A stretch of 64,000 bases of DNA from Echinicola soli (GTDB lineage Bacteria > Bacteroidota > Bacteroidia > Cytophagales > Cyclobacteriaceae), in assembly GCF_006575665.1 (NCBI RefSeq), contig NZ_CP041253.1, positions 4,501,001 to 4,565,000 on the forward strand. The letters run 5' to 3'. The notes under the pieces were generated by a model that was not told where the DNA came from, searched no databases, and saw nothing but the letters and a program-made list of their open reading frames with translations. Both the position numbers and the translations under genes were made by a program. The number at the start of each line of letters is the position of its first letter. Position 1 is the first letter of the stretch. Below, piece by piece: positions 9,662-16,833 of this stretch.

Positions 9662-11569
9662 ATGAACAAGCACATTATTTCTTTCCAAAAAAAGAAGGGA
9701 CTACTCCCCCTCCTTGTCGCAGGCATTTCCCTCTGGAGTGCTCCTGCCAATGCACAAAATGCCCAAGACCTCGATGAAATCGTCGTTACCGGAACCAAAT
9801 TTGAAATTCCGGTCGAAAAATCAGGAAAAACGATTTATCAACTTAGCCAAGAAGACATCCAGCGAAATGCGGGAAAGACCATCCCTGACCTGCTCAATGA
9901 AGTACCCGGGATCCAGATAGATGGTAATTTTGGTTCACCTGGCACCAATGTTAGTTACTTTGTCAGGGGGGCAAGCAGTAAAAACACCCTTATCCTCATC
10001 GACGGCACTCCGATCAATGACCCTTCCCTGGCCGATGCCACTTACGACCTTCGGCTCCTCCCACTGGACCAGGTCGAATCCATCGAAGTGCTCCGCGGTG
10101 GCCTGAGCACACTCTATGGTACCGGGGCCTCCGCAGCAGTGATCAATATCAAATTGAAATCCGGTAGCAAGGCCAAAAAATTCGGTGGATCAGCTGACTT
10201 CAGCGGTGGGTCTTTTAATACCTACCGGGGAAACATCAGCCTAAACGGCCAAACCGATCAATTCAATTACTTGGTGTCCGGAAGCCTTCACAGTTCAGCG
10301 GGGTTTTCATCAGCCATGGATACTGCAGCTACCGCTGCCTTCGGCAAAGATGGCATCAATCGAAAAGACCTCATGGTCAAAATGGGCTATGCTTTTTCGG
10401 ATCGATTCAGGATGGATTTTATTACCGCCTATGATGACATGGAGGCGGATTATGACAATGGTCCCTTCTTGGATGCCGATAACACCCAAACAAGCAATCA
10501 GCTGCGGTTTGGCTTGGCACCTACCTATCAGTATACCAAAGGTAATATCAAACTCAAATCCGTCTATAATGTCAGCGAGCGGGAGTTTATCAGTAGCTTC
10601 CCTTCCGAATACAAAGGCAGAAACCTTCAGCTAGACCTGACCCAAGAGCACCAAATCATCAAAGGACTGAAAGGACTGTGGGGTGTAAATCTCCAACAAT
10701 TATCCTACGAACAACCGGGAGAACTAGCTTTTGACAATAACCAGTTTACGCTATTGGATCCTTATGCTTCTTTCTTCTATGAAACTGCCAGTGGCTTCAA
10801 TGTCCACGCAGGAGCCAGGATAAACACCCATTCGGAATACGATGCCAAGTTCATCTATAATGTCAATCCAAGCTACCTTTTTGAGGTTTCCGATCAAGTG
10901 TCCACAAAGATCCTAGCATCCGTGGCCACCTCCTATGTCACGCCTACCCTCTATCAACTCAATTCACCTGATTACGGAAACAGTGCGCTGAATCCCGAAG
11001 AATCCCTCAATTATGAGCAAGGCATTTCATTTTATATAGGAAATCAATTTACCTTCAATTTGGTACATTTTACCAGGGATGAATCCAGTCCGATTGAATT
11101 TGTATCACTCTATGACGAGAATGGCGGGTACATCGGCGGTGAATACCAAAACACGACCGATAAACGAAGGGTAGAAGGATTTGAAGCAGATTTCTCCTGG
11201 CTGGTTAACGAATACTTCAGCATGACAGCTAATTTTGCGCATGTAAGCACCGACAAGCCTGAAACCTTTTATCGTGTACCGGGTAGCAAATGGGGCATGG
11301 CTTTTAATGCCAAACCTGCCCAAAACACCCAAGTCTCACTAAAATATAACTACACCAGTAAGCGTACCGTGTATGATTATGGCGTGGGAGGAGCATTTGA
11401 CCTGGATAGCTATGGATTGGTGGACTTATTCGTCCAGCAGGCTGTTTTGGAAAATAAACTCAACATTTATGGTGGGGTAAACAACTTGCTTGATGAAGAC
11501 TTTACCGCCATCTATGGTTATACCACCAGAGGTAGAAACTTCAGCATCGGAGCGCGATATCAGTTTTAA
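9662..11569 (+). CDS. btuB: TonB-dependent cobalamin receptor, BtuB-like
   Basis: Outer-membrane importer for cobalamins or cobinamides. The 635 residues match BtuB (about 600) and are far shorter than SusC. It has a signal peptide ending in ANAQ and a TonB-box/plug start (DLDEIVVTGTKFE, about 36-48). The plug motifs are NEVPGIQI and LILIDGTPIND, and the plug ends near 170. A 22-strand-type barrel follows, with the terminal aromatic in GARYQF. The main evidence for the substrate is position: it is the first gene after a cobalamin riboswitch and is followed by lower-ligand attachment genes. BtuF, BtuC and BtuD are not in the window. Confidence 0.9.
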   Translation: MNKHIISFQKKKGLLPLLVAGISLWSAPANAQNAQDLDEIVVTGTKFEIPVEKSGKTIYQLSQEDIQRNAGKTIPDLLNEVPGIQIDGNFGSPGTNVSYFVRGASSKNTLILIDGTPINDPSLADATYDLRLLPLDQVESIEVLRGGLSTLYGTGASAAVINIKLKSGSKAKKFGGSADFSGGSFNTYRGNISLNGQTDQFNYLVSGSLHSSAGFSSAMDTAATAAFGKDGINRKDLMVKMGYAFSDRFRMDFITAYDDMEADYDNGPFLDADNTQTSNQLRFGLAPTYQYTKGNIKLKSVYNVSEREFISSFPSEYKGRNLQLDLTQEHQIIKGLKGLWGVNLQQLSYEQPGELAFDNNQFTLLDPYASFFYETASGFNVHAGARINTHSEYDAKFIYNVNPSYLFEVSDQVSTKILASVATSYVTPTLYQLNSPDYGNSALNPEESLNYEQGISFYIGNQFTFNLVHFTRDESSPIEFVSLYDENGGYIGGEYQNTTDKRRVEGFEADFSWLVNEYFSMTANFAHVSTDKPETFYRVPGSKWGMAFNAKPAQNTQVSLKYNYTSKRTVYDYGVGGAFDLDSYGLVDLFVQQAVLENKLNIYGGVNNLLDEDFTAIYGYTTRGRNFSIGARYQF

Positions 11570-11660
11570 GGTATTCGTATTAAGACTTGAATAGTATATT
11601 CCTTCCCTTTCTGTGGAGATTAGGCAGGGTTCTTTTGGAGCAAAGATAAACCCCAGAGAG
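11570..11660. other. short spacer after btuB
   Basis: No hairpin with a T-tract is seen after the btuB stop. Transcription may therefore run on through the repeat array into the rest of the locus. Confidence 0.4.
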
Positions 11661-11981
11661 CCTGCCTGGCATCAAACAGGCTTGCCTTTGGCTTGTAGAC
11701 AGGCCTGCCTGGCATCAAACAGGATTGCCTTTGGCTTGTAGACAGGCTTGCCTGGCATCAAACAGGATTGCATTTGGCTTGTAGACAGGCCTGCCTGGCA
11801 TCAAACAGGATTGCATTTGGCTTGTAGACAGGCCTGCCTGGCATCAAACAGGATTGCATTTGGCTTGTAGACAGGCCTGCCTGGCATCAAACAGGATTGC
11901 ATTTGGCTTGTAGACAGGCCTGCCTGGCATCAAACAGGATTGCCTTTGGCTTGTAGACAGGCCTGCCTGGTGTCAAACAAG
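11661..11981. repeat. 43-bp direct tandem-repeat array, about 7.5 copies
   Basis: Copies begin at 11661, 11704, 11747, 11790, 11833, 11876 and 11919, each exactly 43 bp apart, with a partial copy from 11962. The unit begins CCTGCCTGGCATCAAACAGG and ends GGCTTGTAGACAGG. Unit junctions form the palindrome CAGGCCTG. Variation is limited to single bases, such as GATTGCATTT against GATTGCCTTT and one CTTGCC start. The copies abut with no unique spacers, so this is not CRISPR. The array contains no ORF. It lies between btuB and the next gene of the B12 locus. Confidence 0.95.
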
Positions 11982-12145
11982 TTTTCAACTCAGCTAGTTG
12001 ATCCTGTAGCCCAACTTTCATCATTCCGGGGCACAGCCCTCGTCAAAAACAATACTGAGCAAAAGGCTCAATTAACACCTTCCATCAGTTTAGCTATTGG
12101 GACAACCGGATAAATCCTCCCGAAAATAGGGAAAAAGTAAAAACA
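11982..12145. other. spacer between repeat array and CWC-DUF5522 gene
   Basis: No ORF, riboswitch motif or clear promoter is recognised. It contains a few short purine-rich stretches before the next start codon. Confidence 0.35.
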
Positions 12146-12496
12146 ATGAACAAAGAAAAGCGCTGCCCAAATTGCCAAAAAGCTTTTGCCTGCACTACGG
12201 AATGTTGGTGCAGTGCTTTTCCTCCTATTGTCCCACTGGAAGAAAACAAGGGCTGTCTGTGCCCTGACTGCCTAAAGTCCGCCATACAGGACCGCATCAG
12301 CCACTGGACAGCACACCTCAGCCCAAAAAAGATCAAAACGATCCAAAAAATGGGGAAACCCACTTCCCTGATCGAAGGCATCGACTACACGGTCAATGAC
12401 CAGGGATTTTATGTATTTTCGAGTTGGTACTTGCTCAGGCAAGGGAAATGCTGTGGCAATGGTTGCAAAAATTGTCCCTATCAAAAAAAGAATTGA
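12146..12496 (+). CDS. cysteine-rich CWC domain-DUF5522 fusion protein
   Basis: Small (116 aa) cytoplasmic protein of unknown function, probably metal-binding. The N-terminal half has the cysteine-rich CWC pattern: CPNCQKAF, then CTTECWCSAF, then CLCPDCL, with Cys at about 8, 11, 16, 20, 22, 37, 39 and 42. The C-terminal half matches DUF5522: LIEGIDYT, a WYLLRQGKCCGNGCKNCPY tail with two further Cys pairs. It is on the plus strand between btuB and cobU. The two domains also occur as separate proteins, so the fusion is worth noting. Co-location suggests a role near corrinoid or metal handling, but that is inference. Confidence 0.82.
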   Translation: MNKEKRCPNCQKAFACTTECWCSAFPPIVPLEENKGCLCPDCLKSAIQDRISHWTAHLSPKKIKTIQKMGKPTSLIEGIDYTVNDQGFYVFSSWYLLRQGKCCGNGCKNCPYQKKN

Positions 12497-12663
12497 TATT
12501 GAACCAGAAATCATGAACAACAAAAGACAGCACAGCTTTCCTATTGAACAAGGAGATGGCCTATCCAACTGTAACCTACGACTACTTCCACTAATCCAGG
12601 ATAGCAGCCAGTGAACTTTCAAGTCAATAGCCTAACAACTTATAACTATCCGCACCATAAACC

Positions 12664-13173
12664 ATGATCTATTACATTACAGGCGGTGAACGCTCGGGAA
12701 AAAGCAACTATGCCCAGCAGTTGGCCGAAAGCCTATCAAAAACACCATTGTATCTGGCCACATCAAGAATTTGGGACCAGGACTTCCAAAAACGAGTGGA
12801 CAGGCACCAAGCAGACAGGGACGAACGCTGGACAACCATCGAAGAAGAAAAACACCTCGGCCAAGTAGATATTTCTGGAAAAGTAGTTGTCTTGGACTGC
12901 GTGACCCTCTGGCTGACCAATTGGTTCTCCGATACAAAAGGTGACATTGCAAGTTGCTTGGACCACTGCAAATCAGAACTGGACCTGTTGTTTGATTCCG
13001 CTCAAAACGGTACCTTGATCATCATTTCCAATGAAATCGGCATGGGACTGCATGCCCAAACGGAAGTAGGCCGAAAGTTCACCGAACTCCAAGGCTGGAT
13101 CAATCAGTACATTGCCCAAAGGACCGATAAAGCTACCTTTATGGTTTCTGGACTTCCTTTAGAACTGAAGTGA
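12664..13173 (+). CDS. cobU: adenosylcobinamide kinase / adenosylcobinamide-phosphate guanylyltransferase
   Basis: Bifunctional nucleotide-loop enzyme: phosphorylates adenosylcobinamide, then transfers GMP to give AdoCbi-GDP. The 169 residues are normal for CobU. The P-loop GGERSGKS is at 7-14. The RHxxDRDERW segment (His48) corresponds to the region carrying the guanylylated histidine. VVLDCVTLWLTNW follows, then the ISNEIGMGLHAQTEVGRKF signature and the ending MVSGLPLELK. It is preceded by the CWC-DUF5522 gene and followed, after 172 bp, by the Dph6-like gene. No CobP-type fusion or truncation is apparent. Confidence 0.95.
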   Translation: MIYYITGGERSGKSNYAQQLAESLSKTPLYLATSRIWDQDFQKRVDRHQADRDERWTTIEEEKHLGQVDISGKVVVLDCVTLWLTNWFSDTKGDIASCLDHCKSELDLLFDSAQNGTLIIISNEIGMGLHAQTEVGRKFTELQGWINQYIAQRTDKATFMVSGLPLELK

Positions 13174-13345
13174 TGATTGGGCGAGATGTGAGACTTGATC
13201 CATAAGAGACGAAAAAAGAACGGCCGCATTTTTATCAGAATAAATTAATTTCATGACAAGAAAAAACAACCTTAATGAATCATAGCTATCAGCGTCATCT
13301 GTGTGCCATTAAAATCAATAACCTTTCAATTTTACTATTTCCAAA

Positions 13346-14080
13346 ATGATCAAAAGTGTATTCAACTGGAGTGGCGGCAAGGACAGCGCATTGGCCTTAT
13401 ACCATGTAATGCAGGATGAGGAGATTCACGTGGACAGGTTGATGACCACGGTGAATGAGGCCTATCAGCGAGTTTCCATGCACGGTGTAAGAAGAGAATT
13501 GCTACAGGCACAGGCCAGGTCTATTGGCCTTCAGGTGGATGAGCTCTTACTCCCCGAGATGCCCAGCATGGACACGTATAACCAGCTTATGGGGGATAAA
13601 ATGAGAGAGATTAAGGATGCCGATATCACCCACAGCATCTTTGGCGATATTTTTTTAGAGGATCTTAAGAAATACAGGGAAGAAAAACTAGCCGAAGCAG
13701 GGTTAAAGGCCTTGTTTCCACTTTGGAAAAGAAATACCACCGAGCTTATCCATGAATTTTTGGACTTGGGTTTTAAAACAGTCGTCGTCTGCGTAAAAAC
13801 TGAGCTTTTACCCAAAGAATTTGCAGGAAGGGTGATTGACGAGGATTTTTTGAAAGACCTGCCATCATCGGTAGATCCCTGCGGGGAAAATGGGGAATTC
13901 CACACCTTCGTATTTGATGGGCCGATCTTCTCGTCTCCAGTGCACTTTGCCTTGGGCGATAAAGTGTTTCGCAGCTATGAAGCACCAAAAGACAAAAAGG
14001 AAGGCTGCTATTCCTTTTCCCATGAGCAACCAAAAGAAATTGGCTTTTACTTCCAGGACTTAAAACCTGCAGAAAAATGA
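13346..14080 (+). CDS. Dph6-related ATP pyrophosphatase (MJ0570-type)
   Basis: Adenine-nucleotide alpha-hydrolase-fold protein of 244 aa, related to diphthine-ammonia ligase. The PP-loop WSGGKDSALAL is at 8-18. The conserved family block is also present: DPCGENGEFHTFVFDGPIF, with GMN-type chemistry expected at the SGGKDS loop. Bacteria lack diphthamide, so the true substrate is not diphthine. The stop codon overlaps the cobT start by 4 bp (ATGA), which implies translational coupling. An ATP-dependent amidation or activation step in corrinoid salvage would fit the family chemistry and the context, but this is inference. Confidence 0.85.
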   Translation: MIKSVFNWSGGKDSALALYHVMQDEEIHVDRLMTTVNEAYQRVSMHGVRRELLQAQARSIGLQVDELLLPEMPSMDTYNQLMGDKMREIKDADITHSIFGDIFLEDLKKYREEKLAEAGLKALFPLWKRNTTELIHEFLDLGFKTVVVCVKTELLPKEFAGRVIDEDFLKDLPSSVDPCGENGEFHTFVFDGPIFSSPVHFALGDKVFRSYEAPKDKKEGCYSFSHEQPKEIGFYFQDLKPAEK

Positions 14081-15126
14081 TAGATTTTCACATTCCGCCA
14101 TTAGACCATTCGCTTGAAAAAGCTCTACAGCAAAAAATTGATCTTAAAACCAAGCCCATCGGCGCTCTTGGTGATCTGGAAAACCTCGCCCTACACATTG
14201 GCTTGGTCCAACAATCGCTCAGCCCTTCGCTAAAACACCCACATATTTTGGTATTTGCGGGGGACCACGGGATCGCCAAAGAAAACCTGGTCAACCCTTA
14301 TCCGCAGGAAGTAACCTATCAGATGGTCATGAACTTCTTGGAAGGAGGAGCCGCCATCAACATATTTGCCAAACAGCACCACTTGGCACTAAAAGTCATA
14401 GACGCTGGAGTCAACTATGATTTTACCGATCAGCCCAATTTGATCCATGCAAAAATTGCCAAAGGAACGGCCAATTATCTCCATGGTCCGGCCATGACCG
14501 AAGAGCAATGTTTGGGCGCATTACAAAAAGGTGCCGAGCTAGTGGACCAGGTTTACCAAGAGGGCTGCAATGTGATTGGCTTTGGTGAAATGGGCATTAG
14601 CAACACCTCTTCTGCGGCCCTTATCATGCACACCATCTGCGGTTTACCCCTGCAAGAATGCGTGGGAAAGGGCACTGGCACTAATGATAATCAACAAAAA
14701 ATCAAGCTTCAAACGCTATCAAAGGCCATTCGTTTACATAACCAAATTGACAAGAAAAATCCTGTGCAAATTTTGAGTACCTTTGGGGGCTTTGAAATTG
14801 CACAGTTATGCGGCGCAATGCTAAAAGCTGCGGAAAGGAAGATGGTCATATTAGTGGATGGTTTTATCACCACAGCAGCTGTACTGGTTGCGAAAACAAT
14901 AGATGCCAATCTACTTTCCTACTGCATTTTCACACATTGTTCACATGAAAAAGGCCATGCTGCCATGCTGGAGTATTTCAAGGCAAAACCATTGCTTAGG
15001 TTAGGAATGAGACTTGGCGAAGGTTCTGGTGCCGCTTTGGCCTACCCTTTGGTAGCATCGGCTTGTGGGTTTCTGAACGAAATGGCGAGTTTTGACAGTG
15101 CAGGGGTAAGTAAAGAAAGCAGATAA
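14077..15126 (+). CDS. cobT: nicotinate-nucleotide-dimethylbenzimidazole phosphoribosyltransferase
   Basis: Makes alpha-ribazole 5'-phosphate, the activated lower ligand of cobalamin, from nicotinate mononucleotide and a benzimidazole base. The 349 residues match CobT. Hallmarks: VFAGDHGIAKEN (59-70), GFGEMGISNTSSAAL with Glu171, FTHCSHEKGH (285-294), and RLGEGSGAALAYPLV with Glu315, corresponding to the catalytic Glu317 of Salmonella CobT. It overlaps the preceding ATP pyrophosphatase gene by 4 bp and is followed by cobS after 26 bp. Confidence 0.96.
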   Translation: MIDFHIPPLDHSLEKALQQKIDLKTKPIGALGDLENLALHIGLVQQSLSPSLKHPHILVFAGDHGIAKENLVNPYPQEVTYQMVMNFLEGGAAINIFAKQHHLALKVIDAGVNYDFTDQPNLIHAKIAKGTANYLHGPAMTEEQCLGALQKGAELVDQVYQEGCNVIGFGEMGISNTSSAALIMHTICGLPLQECVGKGTGTNDNQQKIKLQTLSKAIRLHNQIDKKNPVQILSTFGGFEIAQLCGAMLKAAERKMVILVDGFITTAAVLVAKTIDANLLSYCIFTHCSHEKGHAAMLEYFKAKPLLRLGMRLGEGSGAALAYPLVASACGFLNEMASFDSAGVSKESR

Positions 15127-15152
15127 ATCAAAGGACTTTTAACCATGATTTT

Positions 15153-15959
15153 ATGATGAGAGAATTACAGGCTTTTTTTACGGCATTAATGTTTTACACG
15201 CGGATCCCCTGTCCGTCATGGGTGGATCATTCAGAAGAATACCTGCGAATTTCCAGAAAGTACTTTCCTTTTATAGGGTGGATAATTGGAGGGGCATCGG
15301 CCATTACATTGCTCTTATCCTATCAGGTTTTACCTGTTACCCTTGCCCTGTTTCTGTCCATTGCCATTTCCGTCATCCTCACCGGGGCATTCCATGAAGA
15401 TGGATTTGCTGACACCATGGATGGATTTGGAGGAGGATGGACCAAGGAAAAGATCCTCCTGATCATGAAAGACAGTCGGATTGGCACTTTTGGAGCTGTC
15501 GGCTTGATTCTCCTTTTGGCCATCAAGTTCCTTGGACTAATGGAATTGGCCAAAATTATTCAAAAAAACAGTTATAGCTTTGAGTTTTACCAATGCATCT
15601 TTGCTTGCTATATCTCAGGACACTCGATAAGCAGATTTGTTGCACTTACTTTTTTCAAAACCCACCAATATGCCAAGATAAACGATGAAATCGGCAGCAA
15701 ATCCAAGCCCATAGCCAAAGGGGACTTCCCAACCAGGGACTTGTTTGTCGCTTCTGTTTTTGCCTTTCTCCCCTTGGCACTCTTCCAGAATTACGCAGTT
15801 TTCCTGGCTATCATCCCGTGTTTTATGGCCAAATGGTGGATGGGCAGGTGGTTCCAAAAATGGATCGGGGGCTACACAGGAGATTGCCTGGGAGCTGTCC
15901 AGCAAGTCACGGAAGTCGTTTTCTATCTGAGCCTACTCATCATATGGAAATATATCTGA
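15153..15959 (+). CDS. cobS: adenosylcobinamide-GDP ribazoletransferase
   Basis: Inner-membrane cobalamin synthase joining AdoCbi-GDP and alpha-ribazole (phosphate). The 268 residues include several hydrophobic helices. The family signatures are FYTRIPCP near the N-terminus and the acidic motif HEDGFADTMDGFGGGW (about 79-94), followed by DSRIGTFGAVGL. A second in-frame ATG directly follows the first, so the protein may start one residue later. Its 3' end overlaps the start of the phosphatase gene by 16 bp. Confidence 0.95.
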   Translation: MMRELQAFFTALMFYTRIPCPSWVDHSEEYLRISRKYFPFIGWIIGGASAITLLLSYQVLPVTLALFLSIAISVILTGAFHEDGFADTMDGFGGGWTKEKILLIMKDSRIGTFGAVGLILLLAIKFLGLMELAKIIQKNSYSFEFYQCIFACYISGHSISRFVALTFFKTHQYAKINDEIGSKSKPIAKGDFPTRDLFVASVFAFLPLALFQNYAVFLAIIPCFMAKWWMGRWFQKWIGGYTGDCLGAVQQVTEVVFYLSLLIIWKYI

Positions 15960-16477
15960 TCCGCCACACCAAACCGGCCATAGCCAAAGGAACCTGCTAT
16001 GGGCAGACAGACCTCCATCTAGCAGACAGTTTCCCGGAAGAAGCCAACATCATCAAAACAAAACTGACGGGACAAATCACTTCAATACAGGTTTTTAGCA
16101 GCCCACTACTTCGCTGCTCTACATTGGCCAAAGCCCTTTTCCCCACTGTCTCCATCACCGAAGATCCGCGCTTGATGGAATTGGATTTTGGCAATTGGGA
16201 GATGCTCGCTTGGGATGATATTCCCAAGATAGAAATCACCCCCTGGATGGAAGACTTTGTCCAAGTTCCCTGTCCCGGGGGAGAAAGTTACCGGCAGCTT
16301 TATGATCGCTGTGTGGCCTTTATCACCGAGCTCAAAAAGCAACAAATCGAAAAAGCCATCATCATCACGCACGCAGGCCCCATCCGCGCCATCCACGCCT
16401 ATTTTAATAATATCGCACTTAAAGACTCCTTCTCACTGAAAGTGGATTATGGGGAAGTTATAAAATTAGGAAATTGA
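15944..16477 (+). CDS. cobC: histidine phosphatase, probable alpha-ribazole phosphatase
   Basis: Expected to remove the phosphate of alpha-ribazole phosphate or adenosylcobalamin phosphate. A longer open frame begins at 15818, but the ATG at 15944 is chosen because the domain begins there (MEIYLIRHTKP). This gives 177 aa. Catalytic features: RHT near residue 7, the second His in ITHAGPIRAIH, and the internal MELDFGNWE motif typical of this branch. It overlaps cobS by 16 bp and is the last gene of the B12 block. The CobC assignment is from context, since the broader family also includes phosphoglycerate mutases. Confidence 0.88.
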   Translation: MEIYLIRHTKPAIAKGTCYGQTDLHLADSFPEEANIIKTKLTGQITSIQVFSSPLLRCSTLAKALFPTVSITEDPRLMELDFGNWEMLAWDDIPKIEITPWMEDFVQVPCPGGESYRQLYDRCVAFITELKKQQIEKAIIITHAGPIRAIHAYFNNIALKDSFSLKVDYGEVIKLGN

Positions 16478-16833
16478 AAGATTGAAAGATTGAGTCATCT
16501 TCGCTAGCAACGAGGATGTTCCCAACCTTTGTGTCAACTCCTCCCAATTTGCCAAAAGGATGCCGAAGCAGGGCATTTGCAATGCCCCACGATCAATCTC
16601 GTGTACATTCCCTGAAATCCTTCGGGACAGCCTGTGTAATTTGTGGTTCTACCAATAATCCTGCTTTCTGCTAGGTGAAAGTTACTTATAACACTTCACT
16701 TTTTTCTATTTTTATGCTCCTATCGATCAAAAAAGTAAATTGTGTTTATTTATAAACTATCCAATTAGGTTTTAAACTATTTTTTTCGTTTTTTAAAACA
16801 AAAGTCTACCAAAAGAACATAACCACACACACT
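16478..16833. other. gene-free stretch with a double-hairpin repeat
   Basis: No coding frame. At 16571-16603 two hairpins follow each other: GGGCATT-tgc-AATGCCC and CACGA-tcaatc-TCGTG. This double-hairpin layout is shared with 25385-25435. The last 100 bp before the next gene are AT-rich (16740-16800) and should contain its promoter, though no exact TAnnTTTG was found. Confidence 0.5.
16571..16603. repeat. double-hairpin extragenic element (copy A)
   Basis: Stem 1 is 16571-16577 with 16581-16587 (7 bp, 3-nt loop). Stem 2 is 16588-16592 with 16599-16603 (5 bp, 6-nt loop). No T-tract follows. The layout resembles REP elements. Confidence 0.55.

Noticed and set aside
11661-11981. CRISPR array
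   Set aside because: The 43-bp units abut directly and no unique spacers exist; no cas genes are nearby.
15818-15943. Extended start of the CobC-like phosphatase
   Set aside because: The extra 42 codons overlap cobS and lie before the conserved MEIYLIRHTKP start.
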